The notes under the pieces were generated by a model. It ran no database searches, was not told where the DNA came from, and was given only the letters and a program-made list of their open reading frames with translations. Positions 11,206 through 22,357 of a stretch of 64,000 nucleotides of DNA are shown here, piece after piece; position 1 is the stretch's first letter, and the number at the start of each line of letters is the position of its first letter. The translations under genes and the position numbers were made by a program. Origin of the DNA: Taxillus chinensis (lineage: Eukaryota; Streptophyta; Magnoliopsida; Santalales; Loranthaceae); assembly GCA_023512835.1 (NCBI GenBank), contig CM042092.1, positions 13,118,498 to 13,182,497 on the forward strand, read 5' to 3'.

Positions 11206-13223
11206 GACAGATGAAAAGAAGATAAATAGTTATGTATAATTGTTAGTTTTTAGGGGAAGGGGAAGTGAGATATATCGAGACTCGGTAGTAGTTCAAAATT
11301 TCGTATTTTTAATATTTATAAATTCAAAATGTACTTTTATGGGGGAAAAGGACATAAGTAATAATATGTAATTGTTATTTTTATACCATTTGATGATGTA
11401 AAGTCTTTCATTTAATTATCTAAATTTTTAGATTTTATAATATCAAAATATGTACTTTCACATAAAATAAATTGATTTTGAGACATGCATAAATCTTAGA
11501 TCATGAGCTGAGCTCTTTAATTTCTCGAGATTCCCTCTATTTTATGATAACTTATGAGATTAGACTAATAATTTATTATTTAAAATTAATTTGGCATTTA
11601 GAGATAATAATTTTAACAATGAAATGGTACTCCTCACATCGGTGAATTATTTTTTGACCGACTTTCTTATTTTATATTTACTTTATATGAGCACTCTTAT
11701 AAAATTGATAAATCAAAAGTATTACTATATTAAATATTATTACTATTAATCATGTACCGAGCCTTATAATAATATATACCCAATATATTATTAACTTTAA
11801 ATGGTACAACTAGAAGCAAGAATTATTGAGATTTTGAAAAATCAATAAAGAAGTGAAAGTACAGGATTTTTCAAAAATATTAAAAATCACTAAAGTTTTA
11901 CTAAAATTATTAATGAATCACTTGCCGTTATAGTTGATGATGTAACTTTACCTTTGATGGTGATCTTGCTTTTATACCTTAAAACCATAGGATATGAGTG
12001 GAGGGACTTTTGGTAGGGTGGTAAAAGTGAGTTTTATTAAAAAAATCATTCGTCATTTAAAAATTAACAAAAAAAAATACTAGGATAAAATTGCTAGATT
12101 ATTCTTATAGAAATATCAATAAATAACAACAAAATTTTGAGGAGTATATAAGTTATTGACAAGGCTACGCAAGTTTTGTTAAAATTACCATGAAATATGG
12201 TAGTTGACAAATTTAATAGAAAAATAATGTCATCCAACAAAATTACCTTTGATCGCCACTTGAATTTGAACAACTCACTACATGTGAACTATCCTGACGA
12301 CAACTAAAAGTTTCCCGGTTGCTAGTTAAACACAGGTGGTAGAAGAATGAATAATGAATATAATTGAAATATACAAGATAATTACTCAATACCCAGAGAA
12401 TGAATAATCAATATTATTTTATTCAGAATAATTTTTATCGTAAAGTAACAAACCATTACTTCTTCTTTGCGTTGCGTGTGAATAAGAATAAATTTTATTT
12501 ACATGTATTAAAAATGACCTTAGTGTATATGTTTGTTAATAATGTGCTTATTTTATGCTATATTTGTATGCGAGCTATTCAATTTTTAAAGATCAAAAAA
12601 CATCACTTCACTCAAATTAAATTATTGCAATATTAAACACTCATTTATTATCAAATCACATGTATACCAAAAATTTATTATTCACACCGAGCACGAACCT
12701 TAAATGGCTTGATCATCGGCCGGGGGCAGCCTTAGTAGGGTAGGGGTGATTCCATCATCCATGCATGATCTATCATTCAATGAGCGTACTCGACTTTTTA
12801 AAGTTTAAGCCCTCTCTCTCAAACTCACCGACTTGCTCTAGTGTTGAAAAATCGAGCAATAATAGGGGCCAGGGGGGGCACAACTTTGGCTACAGAAGTC
12901 AAGTTCAACGCCCAACACCACACAACAAAACGCGCATCCAAATTCCAAAAGCCTAGCAACATATATCAGAGAGGCTGAGGAGGAGGGACCTCCCTACTCC
13001 CCCCTCTTACCTGTCATGAATCATTATGTCACACGCAACGCACAAAGCAAAATATACAAAAAGACCAAACTCGAATCCAACAACGTGACAGCCTGTCGCC
13101 ATGTCAATTTTTACAGGCCCACGAAAATGCCCATAAAACTACATATATATATTATATACATGATTTTTATTTTATTTTATTTTATTTTTGCAGGTACGCA
13201 CGCAGCAGCTACTGCGCGCTTCC
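10732..13223. other. Intergenic DNA between MsrA and the cyclin
   Basis: The MsrA 3' UTR should lie in the first few hundred bases. Then comes a long AT dinucleotide run and AT-rich DNA without gene-like frames. A pyrimidine- and A-tract-rich region before 13224 probably includes the cyclin promoter and 5' UTR, but I see no clear TATA element. Confidence 0.5.
11139..11202. repeat. (AT)n microsatellite, about 32 units
   Basis: Uninterrupted AT dinucleotides. Self-complementary and able to extrude as a hairpin; likely polymorphic. Confidence 0.97.
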
Positions 13224-14531
13224 ATGGCCGGACAGTTGCAGATCTTGGACGACACCGAGGCTGCCATGATGCCCAAGGTTGTCACGCTCCTCTCTTCGCT
13301 CCTGCAGAGAATCGCCGACTCCAACGACGGCCCCGCCGCCGTCGAGGAGGAAAAGGGTGCGGCGGAGGCGGCGGTCTCCGCCTTTCATGGGCTCACCAGG
13401 CCGGCCATCTCCGTGCACAGCTACCTGGCGCGGATCTTCAAGTACGCCAATTGCAGCCCCTCGTGCTTTGTGGTCGCCTACGTCTACCTCGACCGGTTGG
13501 TGCAGCTGTGGCCGGGGACCGCGGTCATCAATTCCTTCAGCGTCCATCGCTTGCTCATCACCAGCGTCCTCGTTTCTGCCAAATTCATGGACGACAGGTG
13601 AAATTTTTTACCTGCAGTTCTCTGATCATACTCTGTTTTTCAATTGGGTGTTATTACATTTCTTCGGGGAATAAGATAATGCTCACCTGAAAATTCAAAC
13701 TTTTCACGGTGCAGACAAAACATTAAGATTAACGCTTTGTTTGATTTTAATTCAACAACTTTTACATTAATGCATTTACTACCGTTTTAAAGTAATGTTT
13801 TGTTTTTCCTTTTGTTAATTGTTACGTTGGTTGTCAGTGAGTGGCTGCTCTGATGAAATGGGCCGGGTCACCCTTTGTTTGTTTGTTTTGTCCCCCGATT
13901 TTTTCAATTTTATTATTTTAATCTTATTTTTCTTTATTTCATTAACACATTTACCATGATTGGCTTTGAGTGTGCATTTTTAGAAATTTAGGGGCACTGG
14001 TAAAATCCCGCTACTAATTTAAATAATCGTACAGAATGCAGACAACCTCATCAACACTAGTACTACACACCATGTTTTATATAGTTATATTTGCCGCCCT
14101 CATCTTCTAGATTTCTTATTAGTCGTCTCTGATTATATCAACCCTCAATTTTATGTTAATTCGATCGACAAATCTTTATTTGCTTACTTCACAGTTCACA
14201 CGTTGCATTTATACGTTTATTCACTGATGACATGAAATTGTGTCGTTTTTTCAGGTGCTATGACAATGCATATTATGCTAAGGTGGGAGGAATCAGCACG
14301 GCAGAGATGAATCTGCTAGAATTGGATTTCTTGTTTGGGCTGAGCTTCCACCTGAATGTGACACCCACCACCTTCTACACCTACTGCTCCTATTTGCAGA
14401 CCAACTCTCCATTGAATTCACCAAAATTGCCCCCCCTAAAAATGGTCGACAGACCTTTGGTGAAGCTCCAATATTGCTGCTTCAGCGAGGATGAATGCAC
14501 CCACCAGCAGGCGCAACAGCTGGCTGTTTAA
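13224..14531 (+). CDS. CYCP4: P/U-type cyclin (CYCP4/cyclin-U4-like), two exons
   Basis: P-type (U-type) cyclins are small PHO80-like cyclins that pair with CDKA and link phosphate, nutrient or hormone status to cell division. Exon 1 is 13224-13597 and exon 2 is 14255-14531 (donor ACAG|gtgaaa, acceptor tttcag|G, phase 2), giving 216 residues, the usual length. The cyclin box spans about residues 54-175: SAFHGLTRPAISVHSYLARI, then KYANCSPSCFVVAYVYLDRL, NSFSVHRLLITSVLVSAKFM, NAYYAKVGGIS and LELDFLFGL. The protein ends QLAV as in Arabidopsis CYCP4 members. The ATG at 13224 was chosen because upstream in-frame codons have no family match. A polypyrimidine stretch ending TTTTTGCAG at 13185-13193, 31 bases before the ATG, suggests an intron in the 5' UTR. 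At the splice junction the order is DDR-CYDNAYYAK, where relatives have DDLYYNNAYYAK. Confidence 0.92.
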
Positions 14532-17280
14532 TCAAATCATGTAACTCCAGTTTCATCAAGATGTGGTTGCTTTTGGGTTTATTGATTTGCTATTTTCTAA
14601 ATTTTTGGTAGCTTGATTTGGGTCCTCTTTCCCAGCCCCGGAGATCGTGTGTTATTCTGTAAACAGGGAGGCACCTCCTCCTTACAGTCTGGCTTCTGCA
14701 TGTGACGGCTGAAGCGTGAGCGTGTGAACATGTGAGAACGTGCTTGGCTTGTTTTGTGGGTTGCATCCGCCTTCTTTTCCTTTTTGGGCTGTTAGGCATT
14801 GTATCTGTAATGGAAAACAAAAACAAAATAATTTAAATGTCCGGTGAGAAATTTTAGTTTTGGCGCCTTTATCCAAACAAGTTAAATCATATATTTAAGT
14901 GAAATTTTAATCTATATCTGTTTATTAAGAAAACTTGGTGTGCACAAATATTATTTTAATACTCACAGACACTAAAAAATAAATATAACTTATTAAAAAA
15001 TAATGAAACATGTAAGTTGCATAACTAGTAAGCAATTTTAATAACGTGAGAACATATCACGTCGGAAAAAACACAATCATCTAATAAGTCTTGATTTTGC
15101 AGTGATACCATGAGTTGGTTACATGAAATATTATTGCTTATTAAAATGTGGCTACATTTTTGAATCTAAATCATTAAAATATTATGTCTTTCGCGTTTTA
15201 TAAATTATAATACATGTTTTATATATTCTACTTAACGACCGATTATATTTATTGTACAAAATATTATATTTAATTAATTATTTTATATTTGTTAAATTTT
15301 AATAACTATACTAAGGAACAACTTAATCATTCACATTTATTTATCTAGAAAATGAATATTAATGGTATAATATATTAAATATTAACATTATAATATGCTT
15401 GTATATTTTATGATTTAAATGAGAAGGTATAGTTAATGATTATTTTTATTTAATTAGTGATATTAATATATTTCAAAATTAAACTTAAAAAATTGAAGTG
15501 TATTTGTTTGTTTATTGATAATAAGTTTGACTTAAATGAGTACAAACAAACAACAAAGATTTTTATGACTTCATAAATATGCTTACAACAAATAAATAAA
15601 TATTCTCATGAAAAACTTTTGACAATCATTAACAAATAAATATAAACAATTCACTCTACTCAGGGTCTTGGCTTCATTCGTTTATAAAGTTACTCGTCTA
15701 TATGTAAAGATATCAAATTCTATTGCCCTATTATCTACAAGCACATGTACAATAACAGTAGCACGAGAAATAATAAAAGTACACGACATTGAGTTTTTTT
15801 TTTTTTTAGAAAATGTTGTTCTGCGGGTGCAAGTAAAAATAATAATTTACATATAAATTCAATATGAAATAAAATGAACAATTTCAACAACTAGGAAAAA
15901 GGGCTCATTCTCAAATCACTTGTGAAATCATTTTAAAAAATAAAATGAAAAAAAAAACTATTTCCTGAGCGGATAACCTCTTCCCTCTCATCCATTTTGT
16001 ATTGTCGGGCATATTAATGGGAAAAAACAAAATAATTTAAATATCCAATGGGTGGTAGGTCATCACAAATTTTATTTCGTGTATTAAAATAAATTAAATG
16101 TTCACCAATATACTTGAGTTAGAATGATATATTGACTTTAGAAAGATGGATTCATATCTCAAAAAAATCCTAAAGTATTGTATGGTATTACATGTTTATT
16201 TTGATAAACTTTGAAAAATATTATTTATTAAAAACTTAAACTAACAACCATGAATTCTATAAAACTATTTACTTACAAAACGCATATATATACAAAAAAA
16301 ATAACACGTGTAAATAATAAAAATTTACAGAGCAAAATTTTTTTGTTAAAAATGTATTTTAATATTAAAATAATTATTATCACTAATTCAATTATCATAT
16401 GTTAATAGAGAAATATTACGTACAAGCATAAGTCCGTTGGATCGATATTATTTTTTAAAAACTTTTTATTGTTCCTACGTGAATTTTTTATATAATATAC
16501 CTATAAATATACTTTTCTATAGGATAAGAAATATCGAGGTAATTTAAAATTAAAATAAAGTTAATATTTTAATAAGATAATAAATTTTTTATTTATTATA
16601 TTATTTGGTGTATAAAAAATATTACTTAAATTTTGTAAAAGTACATTTTTATTTAAATTTTAACTAAAACAATTCCTAGTTTCCTACGTAACTCCCCAAC
16701 AAACCATGACTATTACGTTTATTTATTTGTAATTAAAGGGCAGGTTAAGGACCGAGTAGGGTCCGGTGTAACTGCCCTCAAGGCTCGAGGGCTGCAAACC
16801 ATGACTCAGTCCCGCCTAAAAGTTGGGTCCACCGACTCATCCAGCATCACCCGACACCCATCACCGTGATTCGTGAACTTACATCATCGACCCCATATTT
16901 GCAACCTTGAAATTATGGCATTTTGATATTTGAGGACACGAGTCCCTCCAAAGGGCACGCTGCCTGCCAAACTATGGCCCATGTTTGAGTTGAAACTTGT
17001 TAATTTTATGTTTTGGTTTAATTTTTATTGAAATTAGAGTTTAAATTTTAAAAATAAATTTTATTTAATTTAAAAATTATAAAATTCATTAATTATTTTT
17101 TAAAATTATAAACTCAAATAAATTTAAAATTATTTAATTTTATAATTTAGTTTTTAAAATAATTATTTTTAAAATTTATTTGTAATGTTTTTTACTTTTA
17201 GTTTTTAATTTAAATTAAATTTTAGTAGGAGATTTAAATATTTTATTTTTTATTTTATTTTATCAATTAAGTTCACAATA
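14532..17280. other. AT-rich intergenic DNA with a GC-richer block
   Basis: The first few hundred bases should be the cyclin 3' UTR. I see no coding frame beyond it. At 16738-16985 a GC-richer block (GAGTAGGGTCCGGTGTAACT and following) stands out from its AT-rich surroundings. From 16986 to 17275 is a copy of an AT-rich MITE-like family also seen at 41028-41110 and 55965-56363. Confidence 0.55.
16986..17275. repeat. AT-rich MITE-like repeat copy
   Basis: Contains TTTTTATTGAAATTAGAGTT and GGAGATTTAAATATTTTATT. These match, with few changes, blocks at 41045-41100 and 56140-56200 respectively, so one interspersed family links the three places. Ends are not sharp. Confidence 0.5.
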
Positions 17281-17491
17281 TTATTTTTTAATTAGAAATT
17301 TCATGCATCCACTGACAAAGACAATCATGTCAACATAGAACCTATACATTTGATGAGTAGTGTTATGTATAACCAGTGTTGCGGTATCTTTTGTGTCCTC
17401 GAATGATGCGAAATAAGTCACATCAGTATTTTTTTTCACGATTCGATGTGCTTTCAAATCATCACTCGAGCTCATACTTGAAACGTGCTCT

Positions 17492-17589
17492 AGGCTCGCC
17501 TTGAGCAGAGGTTCAAGCATGGACTCAAGCATATCTGCTCGAGCAGGAGCTCCAGCAGATATGCTCGAGCCTCTGCTCAAGGCGAGCCT
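17492..17589. repeat. Near-perfect foldback (hairpin) of about 98 bp
   Basis: The outer arms AGGCTCGCCTTGAGCAGAG (17492-17510) and CTCTGCTCAAGGCGAGCCT (17571-17589) are exact reverse complements. A second exact pair is nested inside: AGCATATCTGCT (17528-17539) and AGCAGATATGCT (17554-17565). It lies in a non-coding repeat-like region. A transcript would fold into a long stem. Confidence 0.85.
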
Positions 17590-18814
17590 CGAACAGTTAT
17601 TGATCATCTCTCTCATGCTTAGATTTATAGATTTCTGAATTCTGTCAACTGTAATTTCCGATGAAAACTTCAAACGGTCATAATTTTGCATACAATGATC
17701 CGATTTAGGCCTTTTTTTATTTGTAGATATCAACGAGAGCTACAACGCCAAAATCCCTAATGGGATTTTTGCTATTGGATTTTCAAAAAAAAAAAAACCT
17801 CTATCGCCTCCAAAACCTGATGTTATGCCATATTTTTACCTCCTCCCGTCTAAATCCACGGTTCGAGGCTCCTCTCTCCTCTCTCCTGCTCTCTTGCTCT
17901 CTATCTCAAATTTGGTGTGTTACGCGTTAAATTTTAAATATTTTTACTGACATGATAATTGCCACGTCAGTTGCACAGCGAGGACACATCCGCGTAGCAA
18001 ATAACATTTTTCATATTTGATATGAAACATATAAGCATAATATGGAGCACCTACTTAAGAATATTAGAGGCTTGAGACTCTTTCTAATGACGCGTAGTTT
18101 GATGACCGATTTAACATTCAAATGTAAAGCATCGAATCCATTACATACACGAATTAAATTTTTATTTGCATTAATTAAGCCTCGAACACATCTAAACTGA
18201 AAAGGGGAACACCATTTTCAAATAAATCAGAGACAGATAGTATCGTTGCATCATCATGGACCAGAAAAAAAATAAATATATTCACTTGATGAAATTAATG
18301 ACACAAATAAACTGCATATAAAATAACTTTTTCAAAGCCTTATTAACTTTTTCAACGCGTGTCGTATAAACACAAGCCTTATAAAAACCCGCCAAACTGC
18401 TAGCCCCAATCACTCCTACCTGCAAGGCTGCAACACGTACGGTAGGCAGCCAGCCTATAACAGCCCACCAAGAAACCCAACAGCCACACTCCCACTCCAT
18501 ATCTGCATCCCATCTGCATCCACTTAATGTCCCATCGGGTTTATTAATTATGTCCATGTACCTGTCAAACTGCAGGTTCATTGTCCATGTACGTCACGAG
18601 AGGCAGACCTTCGACAAACTGCAACTTCCTGTCATCCAGCGATCACCCATTATCCACGTTGCATGCAAGACATCCAGACAGATTGTGCTGCTGCTCGAGC
18701 ATATCATTATATCAACCACCGACGAGCTCCCATGGCATTCATATCAACCACCCTACTTGTTGGAAATTTGCTCTGAGTAATCCCGCCCAAAGATCGTGCC
18801 AACAACGCAACCAA
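17590..18814. other. Intergenic repeat-like DNA, no gene
   Basis: Contains an A13 run at about 17787 and a CT-rich block around 17870-17910. The text around 17600-17760 resembles anonymous plant repeat DNA. No frame has family similarity. Confidence 0.45.
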
Positions 18815-19020
18815 TCCACTATAAAAATAGGAGTGTGGGTACAAGTTACGGTTTAAGATCCAACCTTCTCTCTTCCTCCGACATATCTCTCTCCGCTCTT
18901 AAGACAGTTTCTCTCTCAACCTCCCTCTTTTTCGAACCCTAACCCTTTCTCTTTCTTTCTCACCCGGAAAGAAAGACAGTTTCTCTATTTCTCGCTGCCT
19001 CTCTGGCTCTGCCACCCAAA
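18815..19020 (+). promoter_or_regulatory. Orphan core-promoter-like block with TATA and telo-box
   Basis: CACTATAAAAATAGGAG at about 18817 is a good plant TATA box. About 30-40 bases downstream a long CT-rich leader begins, typical of a transcription start and 5' UTR. GAACCCTAACCCTTT at about 18933 resembles the telo-box found near start sites of translation-related plant genes. No coding frame follows within 2 kb, so this is either the promoter of a lost gene or the promoter part of an unrecognised LTR. Confidence 0.4.
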
Positions 19021-21223
19021 AGCACACGCAGTGGCTTCTGATTACAAAATAAGAGATACAAGGTTACATGGGTGAAAACTGAAAAGCATGCAGACCCAAG
19101 TCTTTAATTTGATGCTACAGTGCAGCCCAATAAGCTGACTTGGGTCGGGCTTACAACACTACTGTCGTTGCTAAGTCGGGCAAACTGTGCTCATACACAT
19201 CACCTCGTCGCAGTCGTTTACGTTATTATAGCTTAGAGATATGTTAAAAAGCGGGATTGATTATCGTGAAGGACGAGGGAAGTGTAGGATTAGAATCCAT
19301 CAGGATTAACATTATGTTCAAATTCTAATTTTTATGTCAAATCATTAAAAATCATATTGAATCGATCATATCAAACAAATATTCTGCGATTAATCTTCTA
19401 AATCTGTACATACTCAACCTTATAAATTTTTTATCTGAAAAATATAAAAAATTGTGTTTGAGTTGCTCTAAAGATAATTATTATTTTAAAATGAAGATAT
19501 CTGAATAGTAATGTTATTATCGGTGTTTTGATTGTAATTAAATTTAATTTAGAGTTTGAAAATATAAAAAGTGATTTTTTGCATTTTTGGTATTTTATAG
19601 AAGAGAAAAAGAAAAAAAAAGAGAAGAAAATCATATTTCACTATATTCGGTTTCGAAATATATTTAGTAATTGGTCAGATGAGGTATTTCTCCAAATTAT
19701 ATTGTGATCGGACAAAAGATGATTTCTCGAATGATGTTGGTTTTTGGGGTTATAGGAATTGAGTTTTGTTTTTCAAGTTTAGTTTATAAATTAACATAGA
19801 CTTAATAGACAATTCCAGCATATACCCCCTCTCATTCCATTATCTTTGACGCTCTTTGCTTGATTTGTATAATCAATAACATAAAATTAAATTTATCGGA
19901 AGCAAAGAGCCACATAACATATGTTATGTTTACTTGTTGTTTGATTAGCTTATGATATTCTTTTAATCACATTGTGTTATTTAAATTTAGGATTTTTATT
20001 TATTTTCTAATTAATTTTAGGATTTCTAGTTAAATATTGTTTCTTTATGGAAGTATATTATTTTTGTTTATATTTTTTAAAAAGAAAATGACTAAGCCAA
20101 TGATTCTTACTCTATTCTCATCTTGAATTGATTATTATATCGTATGTGTTATTGTATTATTTATTAATTTAATTATATTTGTAATGATGACATAATGTTC
20201 ATATGTTCTAAATTGATTATTATAAATTTTAGTTTATGATTGCAGTAGAAATTAACTTATAAAGGATTTTAAGGTTGAATAACTAAAAACAAAAAAAGTA
20301 AATTCATTAGAGTCACCAATGTAGCCTTTATATAACTGACTATTTAAAATAACTAAAAGTATTTTTAAAAAATCTAAAAAATTATTAAAAAAAAAAATCG
20401 CAACCACTATATTTTAAATATTCACAAATTGAAATATTATTTTATTTATTTATTTTAACGTTTTACAAATAGATGGAGGAAAAGGATTGCAAAAAGAAAA
20501 CAAAATAAAAAAGCAAACATGGTAATAAAAAAATATAATATGTGAATAAATAAAGATTAAAATAGCTAAATCTTTTATTAAATTTATTTACATTGAGTAT
20601 TATTGATCATAAATTGTATTCAAAATTTATGTATTGATTATAAATTTTATTAAAATTTTAAATTTCGAAGCACATTCTAGTCAAATTTAATTAATTTTGA
20701 TTAAGTTTTGTTAGCCGGTGCTTGAAGTTTGAAATTTTAACATAGTTTACAAGTAATATACAAATTTCGAATATAATTTGTAGTTATTATTATTCTATGT
20801 AAATAAATTTATTAAATATTTAATTATCTTAATTATAAGTAGTAGTGTAGTACAAGGTTAAATTTAACTATATATTTTTTAGTGTTTTAATAAATAGAGG
20901 GTAAATATAATTGGGTTAGATTTAAATAGTTATTATTTATTTTGTTAAAATGGGTGTTATGAAAAAAATTGAAAAGTGAATTTTTTAAGTTTTTGTTTTT
21001 TGATAAACTGACTTTTAAAAAACTAAAAAGAAATATTATAATCCGGCCCTGCGTCATCGTCCCGAAAAAAATCCGATTTTTATTATTTTGTATTGGAAGC
21101 GAATGCCTCCCGACATGTTGTTTTGGTTGTTGCAGTTGCAGATTGCAGCCTCACAAGATTTGTAGCATCATTGTCTCCTCCTAAACGCTCCATTCCTCCA
21201 GTCCCAATAAAACGCCACTAAAA
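19021..21223. other. AT-rich intergenic DNA before the DUF177 gene
   Basis: Very AT-rich with many A or T runs; no supported coding frame. The last 100 bases or so are GC-richer and probably hold the 5' UTR of the DUF177 gene. Confidence 0.5.
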
Positions 21224-22357
21224 ATGCCATTTGTTTTCTCCTCCTCGTCTCCCTTGACACCATGTTCATGTTCCCACTATACCTCAAAATGTGGGAGTTT
21301 GGGTTCCCCTTATAATAAGCCGCCGGCTCTCGCCTACCCCATACACAGGCTCCCCATAAATGTCCCCTCAAGTTTCAAATCCAAAGTGCACACCGCCTTG
21401 AGGCGGTGTGCCTCTGGAGATGGCCCGGGCCTTAGCTCCGAGCCAATCGGTGCAGAGAATGCCGCAGATTTCGGTTCCGCGGGCATCGAAGACATCGAAG
21501 ACATAGGCTCGCCATGGGAAGGGGCGGTGGTGTACAGGAGGAACCCATCAATCACGCACGTCGAGTATTGCACGACCCTAGAGAGGCTCGGGTTGGGAAA
21601 TTATTCGTCGGACGTTTCGCGGTCCAAGGCGTCGCTCATGGGCTTACGAGTGACCAAGGCCGTGAAGGATTTTCCGCTTGGGACGCCGGTTCAAATATCA
21701 ATTGATGTGACAAGGAGGAAGAAGAAATTGCGGCTTGATGGGATCATAAGAACTGTTCTTGCTCTTGATTGCGTGAGGTACGGTGTGGGTATGTCTTATA
21801 TATCATGGATTCATAATCAAACTCTGTGCATTTTGTTTCTGCATTTGTGTTATTATTTAACTGTTCCGTGATCTCAGAAAAGTTCTTTGATTTCAAACAA
21901 GTTGAGTGATGATCAAACTTTTGTTCCTTTCATGCGTATAAGGTGTGGCAAGCCAGCTGGTCAGAGCGTGTTCTCCAACTTTTCCCTTCTACTGTCCGAA
22001 GAACCCATACAAGAACCAGATGTTATTGACATGGGAGTGCTTTTTGGCGACGGGGAAAGCAAAAAAATTTCGGCGAGTGATGACGGGGAAGGAAATGATG
22101 ACGATTCGATAGACTGGGATGATCGCCTATATTTTCCTTTTGAAAACAAAGAAGTTGATATCTCGAAAAATGTAAGAGACACGGTTCATGTGGAGATCAC
22201 CCTGGATGTGTTCTGTGATGCTGGTTGCAAAGGCATGTGTCTCAAATGTGGCACAAATTTGAACCTTGGTGGTTGTGGGTGCAACAAACAAGCTGCAGAA
22301 CCCAAAGGTTTTGGCCCTCTGGGAGATTTGAAAAAGCAAATGCAGCAAACGCGTTGA
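21224..22357 (+). CDS. DUF177/YceD-like plastid protein (rRNA accumulation), two exons
   Basis: DUF177 (YceD) proteins are bacterial-derived; the plant plastid member is known to be needed for 23S rRNA accumulation and chloroplast ribosome formation. Exon 1 is 21224-21777 and exon 2 is 21943-22357 (GAG|gtacgg ... ataag|G, phase 2), giving 322 residues. The first 60 or so residues are rich in Ser, Pro and basic residues with few acids, a likely chloroplast transit peptide. The splice joint restores CVR-CGKPAGQSVFSNFSLL, matching the family's cysteine pair. The C-terminal signature is VDISKNVRDTVHVEITLDVF followed by CDAGCKGMCLKCGTNLN and GCGCN, whose cysteines probably bind zinc. An acidic linker (residues about 220-235) lies between. 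The frame also runs on past 21777 to a stop at 21871, but that extension has no family match. Confidence 0.9.

Noticed and set aside
12400..12636. Open frame of 78 codons
   Set aside because: Low-complexity AT-rich translation in intergenic DNA; no start context or family match.
17281..17733. Minus-strand open frame of 150 codons
   Set aside because: It runs through the foldback and repeat-like DNA; composition follows the repeat, and no domain is recognisable.
21778..21871. Extension of the DUF177 first exon to its own stop
   Set aside because: The splice at 21777/21943 restores the conserved CVR-CGKPAG sequence; the extension has no family similarity.
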